Assembly: GCA_037367405.1 (NCBI GenBank)
Contig: JAZKJV010008264.1
Coordinates: forward strand, 682,001 to 746,000
DNA: 64,000 bases
Reading direction: 5' to 3'
DNA from: Ottelia alismoides
Taxonomy: Eukaryota; Streptophyta; Magnoliopsida; Alismatales; Hydrocharitaceae
Below, piece by piece: positions 58,731 to 64,000 of the stretch (the first letter of the stretch is position 1; each line of letters starts with the position of its first letter). The translations under genes were made by a program, and so were the position numbers. The notes under the pieces are model-generated. The model worked only from the letters and a program-made list of their open reading frames with translations, did no database searches and was not told where the DNA came from.

Positions 58731-59339
58731 GTGTTTGTTGAATCAAAGACCGTCATCACATTGAGGTGCCTGAACCTCTCATTCAGACATTGCACGGTTC
58801 CAATTTAGTGAGGGAGGCTGATGACTAGTCTGTCCTACTTTGCCATTTGGTGAGGTGATCGATTTAAATAACTCTATTCAACCACTAATTAGTTTGCCTG
58901 GATAGTCGATCCAACTAGGATGATGACTGGGCAACTAGTTGAACGACTAATGAAAAAACCTTCTTTATTTTCAGAATTTTCTTTAATGTGAACTAAAATA
59001 GTTTGGAATTCAATTGGTTCTTTTACCTTGTTAATAAATGACTATATATATAAATATATTAGATTATATGTATTAAACACATTCTTTATATTTAAAATTA
59101 TTAGAAAAATACCAAACCAAATATTTCTCAATAGTCACATGAATACCATTTAATATTTTATTAAGTGCACTTCTTACTGCATATCGAGTACCAAATTTTG
59201 CAACATTAAGAGATGTTACTGATTAGGTGGCGACTGCTTTTTGAAGTCTGAAAGAGAGATTCCCACGCCCAGGTGACTTCCCAGTTTTATTTTGCACAAA
59301 GTTCTAGAGTATGGTCATGAAAGATGTGTCATCATTGAT
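58731..59339. other. No gene recognised; AT-rich spacer
   Basis: No frames or repeat ends of note between the two LINE pieces. Confidence 0.35.
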
Positions 59340-59344
59340 TTCAG

Positions 59345-59735
59345 AGATCATGGAGAGGAATGCAAAGGTTGAGTTATGTTTCTTTTGCTAAATACGACCA
59401 AAATAGAGTGAGTTAGCCGTTCTACCATATTTCCATCTCCAACTCTATCTACTTGATCATGGCCAAGCTGCTGCAAATCGCCTATATAGGTGGTGGAACA
59501 TATCATCTCCGCAGTGGATAGTGCCTTCATAAAGGAGCACTCTATTCTGGAGAGCTTCATGGTTGGATTTAAGGTGATTGCGTCATGGGAGAAACAACAA
59601 ACACATGGTCACATAATTCTTCTCCGAGGCAAAAAAAAGGAGGAAACACGCTATGATATCGGCACCAAATCACATACTTTTATTTTAGTAGAAGGATTTT
59701 GGCAAGGACTATGATACGTTGAGGTGGTCTTTTGT
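59345..59735 (+). pseudogene. LINE reverse transcriptase fragment
   Basis: Plus-strand frames shifted relative to each other spell the LINE polymerase core: LSYVSFAKYDQNRVS, then ISISNSIYLIMAKLLQIAYI, then VDSAFIKEHSILESFMVGFK and VIASWEKQQTHGHIILLRG. These correspond to the conserved fingers region around SAFI..R.I.D...V.HE. It ends before the catalytic FADD. Its orientation is opposite to the 58.3-kb LINE piece. Confidence 0.65.
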
Positions 59736-59862
59736 CTGGATGGGGCTTCTTAAATGTTATGCAAGGATGAACCTACTTCAATGGTCTATTGGTAGTGCAA
59801 TGTGCCTACCACCCAAACCATGGTTCAAATCTTGGGACGAGCACTTGTACGTGTTTCTCCCT

Positions 59863-60391
59863 TGTGGAGAAAAGAATGAATCGTTGTTTATTCCCTAGGT
59901 TTTAGAGTCTTTTATATATAGAGAAAACTCTAGAAAGCCAAAAGAGAAAAATACATAAAAGACCCCGAAGGGTTATATGACATAAATGAAGTAGAAAATA
60001 TAATAACTCTAACACTCCCCTCAAGTTGGAGCATATTTGTCAATCATACCCAACTTGGAAACCAAATACAAGAGGCGCTTCTTCGGAAGTGCCTTCTGAA
60101 GATGTATGTAAGTTGAAGTTCATTGGAGATGTGTGGAATGTTGAGATGTCCTCCCCGTACTGCATCGCAAATGGAATGGCAATCAACTTCAATGTGTTTT
60201 GTCCACTCATGGAAAACAGGATTGGTGGCGATATATGTAGCAGACTTGTTATCGTAGTATAAAGGTACATGAGTAGTAATTGAAAGTCTAAATTCCTTTT
60301 GAAAAGAAACAAGCCATGTGATCTCATGTACCTTTATACTACGATAACAAGTCTGCTACATATATCGCCACCAATCCTGTTTTCCATGAGT
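59863..60391 (-). mobile_element. Copia fragment D, 3' end only
   Basis: A 152-bp LTR-like segment (59863-60014; tgtggagaaaagaatg to actctaaca) with the same core as copia G, then a purine tract (minus strand) and the RNase H C-terminus in shifted frames (60015-60322; FHEWTKH-like, then LHTSSEGTSEEAPLVFGF). Coding is cut off at about 60323 by an inverted copy of its own sequence. Confidence 0.7.
60205..60391. repeat. Perfect 69-bp inverted repeat
   Basis: 60205-60273 and 60323-60391 are exact reverse complements over 69 bases, separated by 49 bases. The left arm is part of copia D RNase H coding (minus strand); the right arm is an inverted duplicate. Confidence 0.95.
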
Positions 60392-61772
60392 ACACCTGGA
60401 TCGGATTGGATCGGATTTTAGCTTAATCCGTATCCAATCTAATCTTAACGGATTTTTATTTTGACTCTCTTCCAATCCATCAAATACTTCAATCCAATCC
60501 ATCAAATTACGGATTGGATCAGAATTTTACACTCATATTTTCCCTTTCAATAATCTATTCTCTCTTGTTTGTATTTTATAGCCCACTAACCCTCAACATT
60601 TGAATAATATCTTATAAATCGATAAGATGAGTAGATGTAAAAAAGAGAAAGACCAAATCAAATGAAGTTGAAGGAGTCTATATAAAAATTTGAAGACCAA
60701 ACAATCAAACTAAATGATTATATTGAATTTGAAATTTAAGTTTCTTCTTATAACTGATGCATTAGTTTGTTTTTTTACAATTGATTTCAATCAATGATTC
60801 AAATAAGAATAATACATATTCCCAAATAAGGATACATAGACGATTTAGATAAATAAAAAATATGATCTCTATAGTTGGATATTGATGAAGTTCATAACTA
60901 GACCTATCACTTCCAAGAACACCCTTCAAAGTTGTATAATATATCATTAACAAACGATAATCAAATAACAATCATACTCGATTGAATATCCAAGACAAAA
61001 CTAACTTAAATGTAGCCCGCCACTTGAGAAACATACACCTCATTTAAATTAGGCTTGAAATAAAATTTATTTGTAAGATTATACCTATACTAAAAATATA
61101 CATGTTTTATGAAAAATATGGATCAAAATCGTATATCAATTCAAAATTGGAAGGAATTGAAGTAATGGGTATTTGTTCTTATATGGGTGTTGTACATTTG
61201 ATCATGTAACTGATCCAGTTTCATTCCTGCAATAAGGATTCAAGCTAGACCAAATAAAAAATAAGAAGCGAATGTGTCAAGAATAACTAATAAATATACT
61301 AGACAACTATCCCAAAATCATATTTTTTAATGAAGATCAGAAGAGTTGCAGCATACTGAGGACAAATGGTGTTGTATGGGAGGGGAATGATGTTGGATGA
61401 GATAGGTGGTGACATCGCGAGGGAGGGGACGATGAGTTGTACTAAGGGGAATAACATTATGCAAGGGAGGTAGAGTCGAAATGGACTGAGAAAGAACTGA
61501 GAGTAATATTTGCAGTCAAGAGTGAAATGAGAGAGAAGAAGGGAACCAGGAGAATAAACGAACATGATTTACAATTTTAGAAGTTATAAACATACTTTAT
61601 TATTTTGGAAATCTAACATTTGACTTTCAAGAGAGAAGAAAGGGTGGTAGCACGAGGACTTGTATCTAAGATTAATATGAGGCAAAATAAGATGAACGGC
61701 ATTGATTATGGTCATATGATTGAGGCAAAATAAAATTTGGAATGGGTATACATAGATATTATGTGTGGAAGT
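60392..61772. other. No gene; AT-rich, with ggattggatcgga-type words at the left
   Basis: 60395-60520 is rich in ccaatccatcaaat/ggattggat words, resembling subterminal repeats of hAT-like elements, but no termini are recognised. Nothing else is supported. Confidence 0.35.
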
Positions 61773-61915
61773 TGTGTAATGAAAGTTGTATTCATCGTAG
61801 CCCTAGAGCTCTCTTATATAAGAGAAAAACTCAAAGGGGAAATTACATAAAGAGACAGAGACTGAAGAAATAGGAAAATACAAAAACAGAACAGAGAGAT
61901 ATAAGTATCTCAACA

Positions 61916-62480
61916 CTCCCCCTCAAGCTGGAACATATGCCTATTATGCTTAGCTTGGAACAACGATGAAAAGGGCCCCTAGCAAGAGCTTTGGTAAACA
62001 TGTCTGCAATCCGATCTCCTGAAGCAACATGGGAGGTAGAAATAAACCTTTTTTGGATCAAATCACGGGTGTAATGGCAGTCTACTTCAATGTGGGTTAT
62101 TCTTTCATGGAAAGCTAGATTATTAGCTACGAATAGCGTTACTTGATTATCACATTTGAAGTGCATAGGAAGAGGCACGTCAATAGTTAGGTTAGTCAGG
62201 ACGGACTTGACTCGCATCATTTTCGTGCTCCCCTGAGCCATTGCCTATAATCTGATTTTGTACTAGATCTCTCTACAATAGTTTGTTTCTTACTCTTCTA
62301 TAAAACTAGTGAGCTACCAACAAATACAGTAAAGCCAAAAGTAGATGTCCTGTCCTTGGGACACCCAACATAATCACTGTCTGCATAACCAGTAACAGTA
62401 AGAGATGTATCTCTTCTGAATAAATGACCTGCACCGGGAGAAGATGTCAGGTAACTCAAGATCATATTAACTGCATTCAT
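61916..62480 (-). pseudogene. Copia E RNase H
   Basis: 62480-62298 carries VTGYADSDYVGCPKDRTSTF (first catalytic Asp), and 62241-61843 carries FKCDNQVTLFVANNLAFHER and THIEVDCHYTRDLIQKRFIS, then DMFTKALARGPFHRC. The SAEAEY-type Glu segment between them (about 62245-62295) is disrupted. Confidence 0.8.
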
Positions 62481-63395
62481 GTGAACCTTCCTGGTTGCTC
62501 CATAAACTGGCTGACTCTGCTAACAACAAATGATATATCTGACCTGGTAATAGTAACATACAACAACTTCCCTACTAACTCTCTATATCGCCTCTTATCC
62601 ACCTCCTCCGAGTCATCATCATAAAGTCTGGCATTGGGGTCCATTGGAGTAGTAGCATGTCTGCATCCTATCATACCTGTCTCGGATAGAAGATCAGTGA
62701 CATACTTCCGTTGCGTCATTACCATACCATGTTGATTCCTAGCAAACTATAGGCTAAGAAAGTAACGTAGCTTGCCAAGGTCCTTGGTCACAAACTGCCA
62801 TCTAAGGAAATCCTTAGCTGCCTAAATGCCATGTTCATCGCTGCCAGTAACAATAATATCATCAACATAAACCAGAATAGCAACAATACCTCTCTAGGTT
62901 CTCCTAACAAAAAGAGAATGATCTACGATAGATCTAACGAACTCCTTCTGTTCAATCAACTCTGAAAACTTCTAAAATCAAGCTCTCGAACTCTACTTGA
63001 GGCCATATATGGTCTTGTGAAGTTAGGCAGTTAGCACACCATACTAGACCCCCCCCTCAGCAGCAAACCCTGGTGGTTGTTGCATGTAAACTTCCTCCTA
63101 CAAGTCCCCATACAAGAATGCATTCTTAACATCCACGTGGAATAATTCGAATGCGCAGTGTAGAATGACGCGTAGCCGGAGAAATATATCTTGGTAATTG
63201 GCTCCATAGGTTTGGCTGAACCCACGAGCGACAAATCTGGCCTTATACCCGTCCACAGTACCATCTTCTTGGTGTTTAACAGTAAACACCCACTTGCTTC
63301 CAACAATAGATGCACTTGGAGGAGCTTGTACAACACTTCACGGACCACGAGAGTGTAAAGTTGTCATCTCCTCTTCTATCGTCAGACGCCGCTAA
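62477..63395 (-). pseudogene. Copia E reverse transcriptase
   Basis: 63289-63098 holds the start (FTVKHQEDGTVDGYKARFVA and DVKNAFLYGDL); the centre (62740-63090) is broken but keeps a YVDD-type box on the minus strand near 62862; 62725-62477 holds MTQRKYVTDLLSETGMIGCR and ITRSDISFVVSRVSQF. Nonfunctional. Confidence 0.8.
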
Positions 63396-64000
63396 CTACT
63401 CTACAATGCCTCCTGGTAGGACCGTGGGATCTGTATTGCCGACAAGCCCAAAACAAACCTTTGAAAATATATGAAAGACGCACCAGGGAAACATGGAAGC
63501 AAGAGGATGTATAGTACATGCATGCCTCTTCTTCCGTAGAGTAATCGACACATCCAAGTCCTCAACATCCACAGAAGGATTGGCATCCAATATTTCCTGC
63601 ACCTCAGGCTGCACATGCAAATCACCAGTGCCATCAGAAGAACTCAAATGTTCAGAACATACCTTGGGCATGCTGGATGATGGAGGAGGCAAATGAGCAC
63701 GAGGTCGACGTTGATAAATCTGTGGAAGGAAAGTAGGTGTGACAGGTGGTGGAGAAGGTGATGGCGGTGGTGGTGGTGGCAGTGGTGGACGTGGCAACAT
63801 AGGATATGTTGTTGGTGTAGTAGAGTCTAGATTTGACAAACTCGGAGAGAGATGCATATAGACCTCTTTTCCATTCTTTGAAGGAACGAGCTTATCACAT
63901 GTAGGAGAGAAATACATAATGGACTCAAAGAAGGTGACAGCCGCACTAACATAGTACCTTCGCCGAATATGGTCAAAGCAACGATATCCCTTTTGGGTCT
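63396..64000 (-). pseudogene. Copia E hinge and integrase end
   Basis: 63917-63396 is a 173-codon frame containing MYFSPTCDKLVPSKNGKEVY, a proline run encoded by a (ggt/ggc)n tract (about 63750-63795) and LDVSITLRKKRHAC. The last bases of the window (63918-64000) give QKGYRCFDHIRRRYYV on the minus strand, the integrase end motif. Confidence 0.8.

Larger units (their letters stand above)
61773..64000 (-). mobile_element. Copia E, degenerate, continues past right edge
   Basis: Minus-strand copia of the G/F group. 3' LTR 61773-61915 (tgtgtaatgaaag to ctcaaca, 143 bp, same ctcttatataagagaaaa core), purine tract, then RNase H, reverse transcriptase, hinge and the end of integrase reading rightwards. 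Multiple stops and shifts. The 5' half lies beyond 64000. Confidence 0.85.

Overview
This window is nuclear DNA of a flowering plant. Evidence: AT-rich, intron-like and intergenic sequence; plant-type Ty1/copia elements with the initiator-Met tRNA primer site (gctctgatacca on the + strand); a Tat/Ogre-like Ty3/gypsy family; Mutator-like, hAT-like and CACTA-like DNA transposon ends; and LINE remnants. The species cannot be fixed. I see no complete host gene. The best host candidate is one short terminal exon near 41.3 kb (minus strand). Nearly all the rest is nested, mostly dead transposable elements.

Layout. 1-13816: a large non-coding LTR element on the minus strand, cut by the left window edge, with a 4.05-kb 5' LTR (9771-13816), a degraded tRNA-Asp-like primer site, a polypurine tract and a 6.2-kb interior carrying two families of short repeats but no gag or pol. 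It lies inside copia element A (13817-21975), which also carries a related solo LTR (13979-17292, 5-bp duplication TACCA). 22000-27170: eroded copia gag remnant, a 215-bp tandem duplication, a fold-back element and orphan CACTA-like and hAT-like termini. 27180-35821: 5'-truncated + strand copia C, whose 3' LTR is split by copia B (29791-35661); B itself holds a 691-bp hAT element with an 8-bp duplication. 35822-36110: another copia scrap. 38925-40316: a Mutator-like element. 40480-40910: LINE scrap. 42327-51837: copia F with both LTRs, split by a gypsy-type solo LTR (45899-50436), which is split again by a gene-capturing Mutator-like element (45994-47441). 52762-57752: copia G, whose two 153-bp LTRs are identical and flanked by ATTGA, the youngest insertion here. 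58250-60391: LINE pieces and copia fragment D with a perfect 69-bp inverted repeat. 61773-64000: degenerate copia E, running off the right edge.

How the parts relate. Copia A and B are one family (about 260-bp LTRs); D, E, F and G form a second group with about 145-153-bp LTRs sharing a TATA-like core and an LTR end followed by a purine tract. The three gypsy-type LTR copies share TGA...TCATCA termini and a GC-rich island. None of the coding regions is intact from end to end: G has three frameshifts, and B has altered protease and reverse transcriptase catalytic motifs. The least ordinary items are the non-coding gypsy element with its hairpin repeats and the Mutator-like element with a captured exon still flanked by splice sites.
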